This document shows positions 34,281-45,276 of a stretch of 64,000 nt of DNA, one piece after another. The stretch spans positions 19,639 through 83,638 of the forward strand of contig MNCI01014802.1 of NCBI GenBank assembly GCA_015680685.1. The letters run 5' to 3'. This DNA is from Gnetum montanum (taxonomy: Eukaryota > Streptophyta > Gnetopsida > Gnetales > Gnetaceae). The notes under the pieces are model-generated. The model was given only the letters and a program-made list of their open reading frames with translations, was not told the origin of the DNA and did not search any database. The position numbers and the translations under genes are program-made. The stretch's first letter is position 1, and each line of letters opens with the position of its first letter.

Positions 34281-35060
34281 AAATCTAACTGTTTACGCTC
34301 GGCGTATACACTGGGCGTATACACGAACTGTTTACGCTCGGCGTATACACAAACTATTACACTCGGCGTATACGCTGGGTGTACACGCTAAAAATTGCTA
34401 ACTATTTACGCTGGGTGTATATGCTAAAAATCATTCACGATCAGCGTATACGCTAAAAACTATATGCTGTGCATAATACAAGAATTTACGTCGAACAGGC
34501 TTACGCTGCAAAACATCCAACAACCTACGCTCAGCGTATACGCTATAGAAACCCTTGGCGTATATGCCGAGTGTAGACCATCTACGCCAGAAGCTAGCAC
34601 AAGTGTCTACACTCGGCGTATACGCTGAGCGTGTACGCCGACAACCGTCTACGCCGAACATCGAAAAATGACACCGTGACAGTACGCTGAAAACAAACAC
34701 ATGTGGCGTATACGTCGGTACACTACCCTGAACCCTCTATGCTCGGCGTATATGCCGAAACCCTATATGCTAACTGTCTACGCTACAAAAAAAGATGCAA
34801 AAAAATAAACAAAAACAGGGTCAAGAGCCTACTTGCTGGAAGATCCAGGCCATGCGGGAAGGCTCGAGCGGGGTAGGCACTACAGCATCGCCTCGCTCTC
34901 CTCTGTGAACGTCAGCTCTAGTCCTTTCTTTCCTCGGCCTTCCAGTTCCTTGCCTCTGCCCATCTCGGCGTATACGCTGGGTCTTATCTCGACGTCTATG
35001 CTGGGGTTTATCTCAGCTTCTACGCTGGGGTTTCGCTCGGCGTCTACGCTGGGGTTCTGA
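34281..35060 (-). promoter_or_regulatory. Palindrome-rich region upstream of the antisense gene (candidate promoter)
   Basis: At least a dozen perfect or near-perfect copies of GCGTATACGC, plus many TACGCT words, fill the 500 bases directly upstream of the antisense ATG at 34217 and continue to 35060. The same palindrome fills the U3 of this element's LTRs. It is the natural place for a promoter of the antisense gene. No clear TATA box was identified. Confidence 0.5.
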
Positions 35061-35119
35061 TCCGCAGTTTACGCTCACACTGAAAGTCAAAATGACAAAT
35101 GAAGCCCCTTCTCCCCTTT

Positions 35120-35296
35120 TTTATGGCACGCCGACGCCGACGCTGACGCTGACGTCGCTGCCGCTCTCTGTTTTTCTTGCTTTTCGCCTCGTTTTCCGTG
35201 CTTTTTCAGATTTGCTTTAAATTTTTCAAAAAAATAAAAAATAAAATATATATATAAAAATTATATACATAAACTAAATAAAACGCAAAAATTTCA
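35120..35296. other. Short GC-rich hexamer run, then AT-rich spacer
   Basis: 35128-35165 is a run of CCGACG/CTGACG hexamers. 35215-35290 is an AT-only-like spacer. No gene is present. Confidence 0.5.
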
Positions 35297-35400
35297 GCAT
35301 TAAACTGCCGTTCATTGCCCGGTAAGGCATTAAACTGTCGTTCATTGCCCGGTAAGGCATTAAACTGCCATTCATTGCCCAGTAAGGCATTAAACTGCTG
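35297..35400 (+). repeat. Mini-hairpin array B (inner element, before RT)
   Basis: Tandem 30-base units at 35297, 35327, 35357 and 35387. Each joins TAAACTG to a TGCC/GGCA stem with loop CGGTAA (twice) or CAGTAA. This is the same stem, six-base loop and TAAACT plan as arrays A, C and D, but with different stem bases. It lies about 85 bases upstream of the candidate acceptor for pol. Confidence 0.8.
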
Positions 35401-35444
35401 TTTCACTGTCACGTTAATCCACTGTCATACATATACACTAAAGA

Positions 35445-38400
35445 TTGCCAAAAGACATAAAACGACCTCCGCTATCTTACCAGGCTCTCTATTTATTGAC
35501 AGGAACTATCCTAATGGATTGCAAGCGCTTAACTAAGCCGTTAGTTATTGATGGACCATACGGCGAGGTTGAAAGGGATATCGACATGACTCTCGTCCAT
35601 GCAAGCTCATCAACAAATGATGCAATAATAGCTTCAACACAGCAAACTGTTTACGACCATGAGGGTATGACAAAATCCCTCGACATAGAAGCCGAAAACA
35701 TTACTGAAGATCCTCTAATCGAGACTCCCATCACCATGCCTGATGGGGAAATTAAAATTCTAAAATTAAGCGCATTACTAGAACTACGTCTAGGTAGAGA
35801 TATTGAAAACGTGCTTAGGGACAATATGAAAGAGTTTGCTTGGTCCTATACAGACATGCCCGGACTAGACCCTCGTATCATCTAGCACAACATTATCCTT
35901 GATCCAAGACTAAGGCCAGTGAAACAGAAAGCACGAAAGGTCAAGCCCGAGGTAGCATTAGCAGTTCGTAGTGAGATTACCAAGCTCTACCAAGCTGGTT
36001 TCATTAGGGCTGTTGATTACGCCGAGTGGGTGTCAAACATGGTTATAGTCCCAAAGAAGAACGGAAGTATCCGCCTATGCATTGACTTCCGAGACCTCAA
36101 CGTAGCAACCATAAAAGATGACTTCCCCTTACCTAGCATTGATCAATTAGTTGACTCAACCGCTGGGCATGCCCTGTTATCTTTTATGGATGGGTTCTCG
36201 GGATATAACCAGATACGTATTAATCCAGAACACCAGCTCCGAACCACTTTTATGACACCTTGGGGAACCTTTTGTTACACGATGATGCCTTTCGGTCTCA
36301 AGAACGCTGGGGCCACATATCAAAGGGCGATGACATACATCTTCAGCGATTACATCTTACATTCGCTCAATGATTACGTGGATGACATAGTGGTTAAATC
36401 AAAAACGTCAGAACAACATGTACAGGATCTTAACTTAGTGTTAAAACGTTGTCTAAAATACGAACTAAGGCTTAACCCAAAGAAATGCGTCTTCGGCGTC
36501 AAGACAGGTAAACTGCTTGGATTCGTAACCTCAGAAGCAGGGATACGGGTAGACCCCGATAAGGTTAAGGCCATTACAAACCTGAAATCACCTAGCAACC
36601 TAACCGAACTTCGAGGGCTACAAGGTCGATTACAGTTCATCAGGAGGTTCATAGAAAAATTGACAGAAAAACTAACACCTATGAACCACCTACTACGCAA
36701 AAATGTCCATTTTGAATGGACCCCGCAGTGCCAAGAAGCATTTGACAACATTAAAACGGCACTCGCTCGACTACCCATGGTGTACCCACCCAAAAACGAC
36801 AACCCGTTTTACATCTACCTAGCCACATCAGAATCATCAATCGCGTCTATACTTTGCCAGAAACAAGATGACAGAACTAAAGTCCCTGTATACTACCTGA
36901 GCCATACATTAGTTGCCCACGAAAAAAGATACAACGACATAGAGAAGTCATGTTTAGCTTTAGTTTTCTCTTTAAAGAAATGGCGACATTATCTTTTCCA
37001 AAATCAGGCTAACATAATTTGCAAAGATAATGTACTTAGAGCTATAACTGGAAATATCTACGAATCAGGCAGGATAGCCCATTGGAAGGCCATCATAGCT
37101 GAGTTTGACCTGCACTACGTAGCACAATCGTCAGTTAAAGGCCAAGCCATAGCAAATCAAATGACTACGTCGCCAACACACGATCCAGGTACAATAGAAC
37201 CTGAATTCCCAGATGAAAATGTAAATGCAATAGATACGGTGCCAGATCACTACGATGCCATTCTAAACTTCGATGGAGCATCCACCTCTCGAGGAGGAAG
37301 TGCTGCCGCTATAATCACATACCCCTCTGGGGAAATTAAACCTTTTGCTTATCGCTTCAACTTTCATTGTACTAATAACATAGCAGAGTATGAAGGCCTC
37401 CTCAGAGGTCTCGCGTCCGTACTAGCTTCGAACATTACACAGCTTGTAGTCAGAGGGGACTCACAACTAGTCGTAAACCAAGTCACAGACGTCTATACAT
37501 GTAAAGCGCAACACTTACAACCATACTGTGATTTGGCCAAACATCTACTTAAATGATTCGAAAACGTTGATGTCCAACACATCTCCAGGAATGACAATAC
37601 CATCGCAGACGCATTAGCAACCTTGGCATTAAACATATCCCCTGACATGTTTCACGCGTTACCAAGCTCCATAACCAGTTGTGCCGAGCCCGTAACCAAT
37701 ACTCTCGACATGCTACCAATCGCGTCTGTCAGTACAACACACGCTAATGACTAGTACGATGATGTAAAGGAATACCTTCTGCGCGGCGAAACGCCACAAC
37801 ATTTAACAAATACACAAAAGGATGCAGTACGCAAACGTTCTAGACAATACACACTAGTAGGAGACACATTGTGTTGTCGATCCTATGAAGGCATACTGCT
37901 AACATGCGTTAATAGTACCGAAGCCCAAACAATTGTTGAACAAGTACACGACGGAATATGCAGGGGACACATTGCACCAAACGTAATGGCAACAAAAATA
38001 AGACGCTTAGGCTACTATTGGCCACACATGGAGTACGACTGTCTATCCAAGGTCAGAACATGTAGTACTTGTCAAAAACACAGTAATCTAATCCATATCC
38101 CACCAAATGAGTTGCACACAACACAAATCACATGGCCCTTCCAAAAGTGGGGATTGGACCTTATTGGCCCGATAACATCCACATCTTCGGCCGGGCATGG
38201 TTTTATCATAACAGCAACCGAATATTTCATGAAATGGGTAGAAGCTACGCCCCTTCGAAAAACTACTTCTAAACAAGTGTGCCACTTCATCCTCGAAAAC
38301 ATTGTAACCCGTTTTGGAATTCCCATGACAATCATCACTGACAACAGGCCACAACTTAGCAGTGCCGAGACCAAAACATTTTGTGATAGTCTAGGGATCA

Positions 38401-38987
38401 AACATTCGTTTTCATCCCCTTACTATCCTCAGAGCAATGGGCAGGCAGAAGTAACAAATAAGACAATCATTACAATAATCAAAAAGATGCTTGCCCAAAG
38501 TAAACGCAGATGACATGAACAACTGGTGTATGCATTGCGGGCATACCATACTACACACCGGACTTCGACAGGTAAAACTCCGTATAGTCTTGTTTACAGT
38601 TCAGAAGCTGTTTTACCTTTGGAATTACAGGTACCATCTCTAAGGATCATGCTTTCAGGACTTCTCAATGATGGGCAAAACAATAATTTACGCATCATTG
38701 ACCTGGACTCCGTGGAAGAGGAGCACGTACGCGCACTCGATCAGATCGAATGGTACCAAAAACAACGGCGACGACATCGGCATGACGTTCATAAGCGCCC
38801 CATCAAAGAAGGAGACCTCGTGCTTAAGGCTATTCGAGAACACCCAAATAAATTCTCAGTCAACTGGGAAGGGCCTCACCTGGTCATCAAAGCATTCGAC
38901 AATGGAGCATTCAAGCTAGCCGACATGGACGGAAAAGAATTTGCAAGTCCAACCAATCACTTATTCCTGAAACTGTTCTATACATAA
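35445..38987 (+). pseudogene. pol: pol of the inner Tat element: RT, RNase H, archaeal-type RNase H, integrase
   Basis: One frame throughout, broken only by TAG 35883, TGA 37554, TAG 37752 and TGA 38511, all explicable by transitions. The RT core includes VPKKNGSIRLCIDFRDLN (about 36045) and YVDD at 36375-36386. A first RNase H region follows (IYLATSESSIASILCQ, about 36810). A second, archaeal-type RNase H starts LNFDGAS at about 37263, with NNIAEYEGLL and RGDSQLVVNQV. Integrase has a zinc-binding region (CSTCQKH near 38070), DDE residues in WGLDLIGPI (about 38150), ITDNRPQL (about 38335) and GQAEVTNK (about 38440), and a C-terminal GDLVLKAI...NWEGPHLV without chromodomain. Dual RNase H is diagnostic of Tat. 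The start is probably supplied by splicing or by the ATG at 35514. Confidence 0.9.
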
Positions 38988-39007
38988 ATTTGAGCTCAGG
39001 TACGTGC

Positions 39008-39455
39008 TAGTCCTGGAATCATGACTATAAACTGATACCATAGATTAGTCCTGGAATCATGACTATAAACTGATACCATAGACTAGTCCTGGAATCACGA
39101 CTATAAACTGATACCATAGATTAGTCCTGGAATCATGACTATAAACTGATACCACAGATAAGTCTTGGATTATGACTATAAACTGATACCATGATGGTCC
39201 TGGCACCAGGACAATAAACTGATGTTCATAGTGTCTGCAATGACGATAAACTAGCATCCGTCTGGCATGACAGTAAAATGTCACCATCACAGTCATCAAA
39301 GTCTGCTAAGACTATAAACTAGCTTGCCTCTTCATGGTCCGCGAAGACTCGAAACTAGCAACGTAATGTCCGCCACAATGCTAAACGGGCAATGTCCAAT
39401 GGGTTACGACACAAAACTAACCCATGATAGTCCGTTAAGACTGTAAACTGGCACA
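39008..39455 (+). repeat. Mini-hairpin array C (inner element, behind integrase)
   Basis: Five tandem 38-base units (from 39008, 39046, 39084, 39122 and about 39160) have GTC/GAC arms around a ten-base loop and then TATAAACTGATACCA. Next is a perfect 7 bp inverted repeat at 39197-39212. At least five diverged units with six-base loops follow: TGCAAT 39233, TGGCAT 39260, TGCTAA 39301, CGCGAA 39337 and CGTTAA 39430, each with GTC/GAC arms and mostly TAAACTAG. Two decayed units lie between. Confidence 0.8.
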
Positions 39456-39525
39456 TTCATCTCCGACTCTTCACTCCACAGCCATATTCATTCATTAGAA
39501 TCATCGCATCCCTCATCGTCGACAT

Positions 39526-40029
39526 TTGCACTCAGTGCTCCGAACTGCCCCCAATATGTTTGTTCACCTGCAGCTGTTTAACTCTAAGCTCATTTATTCA
39601 CTCATAGTTTTCTTGTCTCCTTGGAGTTATGTTTGCAGGATGACGCTCAAAAGTTCTCGTACGAGAGTGCAGTTCATCATAGGCAACAAGATGAGGCAAT
39701 GTCCATTAATCCACCTTGCAAGACTAAATCAAACCGTTAACCCGTACATTCCCATTCCCCGAAAACTCACTATCTGTTCACCAAACTATTGCACACTGCA
39801 AAACATTACAGCGGTTGCAACACACAAAACACAACATTCGCACATGAGTACAAGAACAAATTCAAGTTTCCAAAGAAAAAAAAAGGTACTCATGTCAAAA
39901 GCAATCAAGAAACATCCTGTTGCATGGCTTTGCCTCTTCGCTAACAGTTTCCCCAAAGAAGGGTGTTGTTCCTCCAAAGAATGCAAAACCTCACCCCGTG
40001 GCTTTGGTATTGACAATAAGTTCTCTTGA
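39526..40029 (+). CDS. Unrecognised frame of 167 codons between array C and the 3' LTR
   Basis: Open from an ATG at 39526 to a stop at 40027, basic and rich in serine and threonine. I recognise no motif. Some Tat elements carry extra frames in this position, but this one may be chance, because the same interval is also open on the other strand (40073-39786). The outer element lost this region, so conservation cannot be tested here. Confidence 0.25.
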   Translation: MHSVLRTAPNMFVHLQLFNSKLIYSLIVFLSPWSYVCRMTLKSSRTRVQFIIGNKMRQCPLIHLARLNQTVNPYIPIPRKLTICSPNYCTLQNITAVATHKTQHSHMSTRTNSSFQRKKKVLMSKAIKKHPVAWLCLFANSFPKEGCCSSKECKTSPRGFGIDNKFS

Positions 40030-40353
40030 ACACTAACCAAGAGCACTGTTCCGCCAAAGGACGTGCACCGCATGCCTAAATTCCAAGTCTGCCAAACAAT
40101 TGCTATCGACGAGGACTAGTGTGCCGCACACCTGAGCATCCCATTTCCCCAGCATGATCCCTTGGGCAGTCACCAATCCCCACAATCCCTTTTCTCCTAC
40201 CAGCTACCAATCTCACCTTTTCAATCCCATACACTACTAAACACGGTGCGATGACATCTAGTCAAGTGGCAAAGGACAAAGCTTTTATCAAGTTGCTTAT
40301 GGTGTTTTGTGCTTCTTTGTCGACGCTTCTCGGGTCGATTCCTCCAAGCATCA

Positions 40354-40368
40354 ACAAAGAGGGGCCAA
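40354..40368 (+). other. Polypurine tract of the inner Tat element
   Basis: CAAAGAGGGGCCAA directly precedes the 3' LTR start TGAAACACC. It would be the plus-strand primer for reverse transcription. Confidence 0.85.
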
Positions 40369-41438
40369 TGAAACACCACAAAAATTTCAAGTTTGGCACT
40401 TGTCCAACAAGAACCAGATCCCCGTGACCCACAGATGACTTTGGCTACATTTGAAGTCACACATGGCAATTTTGAGGATCGAAACATCTGGTTTTTACCA
40501 AGTGTTGTCAGTGTATACGCTCGGCATTTTCAGCGTATACGCCCGACGCCTAGCCTACACACCTCATGTACGCTCAGCAGGTGAAACAGGAGCAAGAATT
40601 GAAGCAAGTCGACATCCAGCATCCATCAGCGTATACGCCCCAGCGTATACGCCAGCATCCATCAGCGTATACGCCCAGCGTCCACCCAAGTTCACACACC
40701 CAGCAAGTCCAGCGTATACGCTCAGCGTATACGCCAGCCTGATGTAACGTATACGCCCAGTGTATATCATATTTCTAAATTGTACGCACCCGGCCGACAC
40801 GCCACGTGTCTCCCAACCCGATTTTCCCGATAAAACCCCCCCTTTAAAAAGCCCAGTTTTCCGCGTATTCAAGGTCGGTAAAAATTTACCAAAGCAGACC
40901 CAAGAGCAATTACGTTGCAAACCAGACCATAAAACCCTCTTACGCTGGAAGTTCTGTACACTGAGCACAGTCTCTACACTCCGCCTACCGTGCGAACCAG
41001 CCGCATCCCTACATCCACCAGGGCTTTACGTCCGCCTTGTGTTCAGCCGCAACTGCGTTAGACCGATGCACTACATTTCCATTTCATAATACAGTTTACA
41101 GTTTATAATTTATAATTTACAGTTTACGCTGATTTCTTGCATGTGTTTCTGCTTAAGCTCATTTACATTTACGCTCTGGTCATGCCGCCTATGCTCTATT
41201 TACACTTTTTACGCTGTCGGCATCCTGTTTATGCTTTACGCCCAGTTCACGCCCTGTTACGCTGTGCACTCGAGTTTACGCTTAGTTTACGCTGCGTATA
41301 TCAGTTTACGCTATTACGCCATTTACATTTTTCTTACGCCCTGTTTTCATTGTTCACTCCGTTTTACGCCCGCTACATCGTTTACGCATAACCCAGCGTA
41401 TAACACTTCAGTGACGCTCGGGGAAATCCTTGTCTGAT
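40369..41438 (+). repeat. 3' LTR of the inner Tat element, end lost in the gap
   Basis: Matches the 5' LTR from its first base. Differences are mainly C/T and G/A changes plus loss of one 21-base palindrome unit. From the offset (16010 bases at position 41421) the last 146 bases, the GTATT duplication and the junction to outer gag fall in the gap. It carries the G-box at 40803-40808. Confidence 0.9.
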
Positions 41439-41606
41439 NNNNNNNNNNNNNNNNNNNNNNNNNNNNNNNNNNNNNNNNNNNNNNNNNNNNNNNNNNNNNN
41501 NNNNNNNNNNNNNNNNNNNNNNNNNNNNNNNNNNNNNNNNNNNNNNNNNNNNNNNNNNNNNNNNNNNNNNNNNNNNNNNNNNNNNNNNNNNNNNNNNNNN
41601 NNNNNN
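41439..41606. other. Assembly gap (168 N)
   Basis: Hides the right end of the inner element. The two neighbouring sequences (Tat LTR and outer gag) are consistent with a simple nested insertion. Confidence 1.
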
Positions 41607-44148
41607 GAGCCAGGCTACATGGTCTATGCTGGAACCTTAGAACGGGGAAGAAGAGGAAGATGAACTTGCAGGCCAGTCTGAACATTCATACCACACACTC
41701 AGCCCCCATGCGTACATAAATCCCCTGTTTCCTCTTGCAGGAGAAGCCGCCCACCTTAATCCAGCCATAACCGCTCAAACCCACATTCCTGTCATCTCGC
41801 AGGTCACTACGCAGTCATCCGTCCTGCAGGTGCAAATACCACCCCAAAATAACCTGGGGGCAGTCTCATCACCACGTGTAATCAGCACTCCGGCGGTGGT
41901 CCCTGCATCCACCATGCCTCATTTCATTCCTCAGATCCAACCCCAAGCCATGTTTACAACCCGCCCGATAAAAAATCCGACGCAAAATTTATCGTTGTCG
42001 CTGCCTCCAAGCCAACAGACGATAGCTATTGTTCAGCCACAGACATCTATCCAACAGCCCGCCACGAGTCAGTGGATCATCCCTATGGCATAACATAACC
42101 AGTCTGCGGTATATGGCATGCAACCCTCGGTTGCACCCGCAACGCATATTCCACAGATGGTCCCACAATATCCTTATCCCTATCCCGCCCAGCCGGTGGC
42201 AGCTAATCTCTCCGCTCAACCTGGTGGGTGGTGGTCTTCACAGGCAACTTCATCCGCGGGGATTCCCGCTACACCACCTACTAGTCAGGCTATTCCTCCA
42301 TTTCCACTCCCTGGCATCTCTCTCCCAATTCAACCCCCTATTCCTCCTACGCAGACATCTTCATCAATAGGTTTAGATCAAGCCTTCTTACTCATTTAGA
42401 CCCTCACTGAGGAGGTTAGACGCCTTAAGGCCGCTGGCTCAGACACTATACAGATCATGGATTTCTATCAAGATGATCCTATTAGTCCAGCAGTCCCCAT
42501 GCTGTCGTTGCCCCCAGGGATGTCCTTACCTCATTTCACTAAATATAATGGGGAAGGAGATCCCAACGCTCACCTGGTTACCTTCAGATCCGAATCCTTG
42601 TTATTACAGCAGTGGCCTCACATAATCATCCGTGTCTTTGCGATGTCTCTGGCAGGGAAAGCTTTAGATTGGTATCGAGCCATCCCTAGCTCTTCCATCT
42701 CAACCTTGGAAGAGCTCTTGACACAGTTCATGACTCGCTTTAAATATAACCAAAAGCCGAAGGTCACATTAGATCAGCTTATGGGGGTGAAACAAGACCC
42801 ACTCGAACCAATCCAAAAGTTTATACAGCGATGGAGTGCTACTTTGAACGAAATCCGTGAGCCAATCGCGAAGGCCCATTTGCTAGCCATCTTCAAGGGA
42901 GCAGTCAATAACTTCATCAAGTCTAAGCTGTATTACCTTTCCCCTAGCTCCTTACATCAGGCCTTCGCCCAGACTAAAAGCATCCAAGATGCTGCAGAGG
43001 CTAGCAAAGACCCAGCGTATGTTGCCTATAAAAACGCTAACAACAAGGGCAAGGATAAAGGTAAAACAATGACAACGACGGTAGCTGCGCAAATTGAAGG
43101 TGCTAAGAACAAAAACAAGAAGGAACCTACGACATCACCCGAGACCACAGCTAGTATGAGCAGCACCAGCCAAGACACATCTGCCGCTGAAAAAACCCCC
43201 GAGCCAAAACCAAACTTTAAGCGTAAAGATCGCTCAAAGTATACAGCCCTTCCAGTAAAACATTTGGAATTGTTGAAACAACTATTAGGGGCAGGATACA
43301 TTCAGCCTAAGAAGGATTCCAAAGAAGCTCTAAAGTGTCACAAGCATGATTGTGAACTGCTGAAGAATCCTTCTTCAGCCCTACCTGATGAACCACCAGT
43401 TCTGAGGTCTTTCAGGCTGGACCATTTCTGTGACTACCATCAGTTGTGTGGTCACGATACAGATTACTGCTGGGCATTGAAAGATGATATTCAACGCATG
43501 ATTGACGATGGTTCACTTAAACTAGATGACAGTAGTCCAACGCGTCCTGAAAACCAAGCGTTGCATGTGTACAAGGATCCGTTAAACGCAAATGACGCCC
43601 CATACACAATCAACGTGGTAAGTACGTACGGTGAGAGGGAAGTACCACCCAAACAACCTTTTGTTTTGCATGTACCTACCAACTCACCAAGGGGGACAAG
43701 CTTTTCACCGGCAGCTAGTGGTGTCTCAAGGCCACCCTTCATCATTCGGGCACCTTCTCCAGATTTAACTCAGCCTCCCAGTAACAGTAAAGCCGAGGCT
43801 ATGTCCACGCCCACAACTAAAGCATCTTTCATTCTCAGAGTACCAAAATCACCAGCTGCCCCTTTTACACTGGGACAAGCTTCTAACACAAATCACCAAC
43901 CCCCACCTAATAAACAAAAAGAAGGGGATGTGTCTAGTAATGTCGTAAAAAATCATCTTATGCTAGGCTTTGCTAAGCCCAAGCCCCTGGCCTCTGTACC
44001 TTCGCCCGCACCTTATGGACAGGACGAGGGTGCAGAAACACAGCCACCTCCCTTTGGCAAGAAAAAGAACAACTCCCCGACTGACACCGTTCCGCCCAGG
44101 GAGATCCGTCTCTTAGGGCGAATGGAAGAAGACAGAGGGGAAAAATAA
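41607..44148 (+). pseudogene. gag: gag of the outer Tat element, main part
   Basis: Resumes after the gap. From 41644 one frame runs through gag into protease, with stops at 42091, 42397 and 44146 that each fit C-to-T in a CAA or CAG codon. QSEHSYHTLSPH at 41670 aligns with inner gag residue 103 onward. The capsid core begins MDFYQDDPIS at 42457 (WYRAIPSSS, FMTRFKYN, IQKFIQRWS). The zinc-knuckle-like CDYHQLCGHDTDYC lies at about 43430. The tail has three PFVLHVP/PFIIRAP/SFILRVP repeats instead of seven. 41607-41643 does not continue this frame (TAG at 41638) and marks a small disruption. It is clearly homologous but diverged from the inner gag, so the two elements are different subfamilies. 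Confidence 0.9.
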
Positions 44149-45054
44149 GCCAGTAAAGAACGGGATCTCCTTGATGTGTTTACTCAGGTCAAACAGGCTC
44201 TGAAACAAAAAAATACAACGCTGAGCCTCTATGACCTGCTCATGACGTCTCAAAAACACCGTGAGGCCATGGTCCGCATGCTGACATCCATACCTATGGA
44301 GGAAAGCTTACCAGCGGAGGAGGAAGTGATACACGCTGTCATGTTTCCCACCAATGCTGAGCGACCTAAACCTACCTCATTGACCTTTCATGATGAATCC
44401 ATCAAAGATGATCCTGAGAAAGGTCAAGTGAGAACTGAACCCATGTTTATCACCATTCGAGTTGGTCAATATCAAATCCAGAGGGTGCACATGGACGATG
44501 GCACAACTACAAATGTCATTCCTTATCCCATCGTGGATAGGTTGGGTCTAATCGACCAGATCAGTCCCACAACAACAACGTGCATAAAGCCATTCAACGG
44601 AGCATGGGTTCAAGTCAAGGGGACGGTGCACATCAAATTTGTGGTAGGGGACCAATTCCCAACGGATGCTACATTCCTTGTTATCGAGGAGATGCCTGGG
44701 TTCAACTTGATTCTAGGGAGGTCCTAGTTAGCCCAATTGAGGGTGGTTTCGTCACCAATACACCAGGAAATACACCTACCTTACGTAGGGGGAGAGGTTG
44801 TAATACGCGGTGAAGAAATCACCCCTAGGACTGTCAACAATATCGAAGAAGAATGGGGTTTGGAGATAGAAACATTGGATGATCAGACCTATCCCCGAAT
44901 CCCTGAACAAACCGAAACGAATGATGACAGTCTAGCCTGGGCCAACCTGCCATTTCAGGATGGTGGTGTGGAAGAGCCAAGCTGCAAATTTCCCCGCCCT
45001 TATGCATCATTGAACATAAAAGCCATCAAGAAACAATTACGAATTAGTGATTGA
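44149..45054 (+). pseudogene. Protease region of the outer Tat gag-pro
   Basis: Continues in the gag frame. VHMDDGTTTNVIP lies at about 44488 and GFNLILGRS at about 44700, followed by a TAG at 44725 in place of the conserved tryptophan codon (TGG to TAG). The frame ends naturally at 45052. The active site is D-D-G, as in the inner copy. It corresponds to 28948-30162, with a shorter C-terminal tail. Confidence 0.85.
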
Positions 45055-45276
45055 GCTTAATGGCATTTACGCGAATCTTCATGTCTTTACTAATTTTGCA
45101 TTTTATGCTTAACAGTATCCATTGTCAATCCTCTTTAATATATACATACATTTTTTACGCTTGCTATTCATTACACCATTCACATTTCTTTATGTACGCT
45201 ATTTACGCTCGTTGATCATTTTAGTGCAATTACGTAGCAATGTACATTATCAATTACGCTTCCAAAATTACGCAGA
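45055..45276. other. Spacer with TTTACGCT-type words
   Basis: A short untranslated spacer between the protease stop and array D containing several TTACGCT/ACGCT words. No gene. Confidence 0.5.

Larger units (their letters stand above)
29902..35483 (+). other. Candidate sense-strand intron between protease and RT
   Basis: The donor TCG/GTAAGC at 29901/29902 ends a protease codon in phase 0. The acceptor CCTCCGCTATCTTACCAG/G at 35483 starts an RT-frame codon in phase 0. Removal would join protease and pol in frame and excise 5582 bases including the antisense gene and arrays A and B. Ogre-type Tat elements are known for an intron at this place. This is inference from consensus and phase; an alternative acceptor (TTATTGACAG at 35502) would be out of phase. 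Confidence 0.4.
24334..41584 (+). mobile_element. Inner Tat/Ogre-like LTR retrotransposon with an antisense gene
   Basis: Order: LTR, primer-binding site, gag-protease, hairpin array A, antisense gene, palindrome-rich region, array B, RT / RNase H / archaeal-type RNase H / integrase, array C, polypurine tract, LTR. It is about 17.2 kb long; the right end is extrapolated into the gap from the 16010-base offset between the LTRs. Dual RNase H and lack of a chromodomain place it in the Tat lineage. All coding parts keep one frame and are interrupted only by isolated nonsense codons, so it is a recent but inactive copy. It sits inside gag of the outer Tat element. Confidence 0.9.

Noticed and set aside
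35206-35412. Minus-strand frame with a repeated peptide across array B
   Set aside because: The peptide repeat is a by-product of a 30-base tandem repeat, whose length is a multiple of three.
36374-36802. 142-codon minus-strand frame over RT
   Set aside because: Shadow of the RT frame, which carries conserved motifs on the plus strand.
38526-38987. Chromodomain at the integrase C-terminus
   Set aside because: The C-terminal region shows the NWEGPHLV-type fold common to plant gypsy integrases but no chromodomain aromatic cage, in line with Tat assignment.
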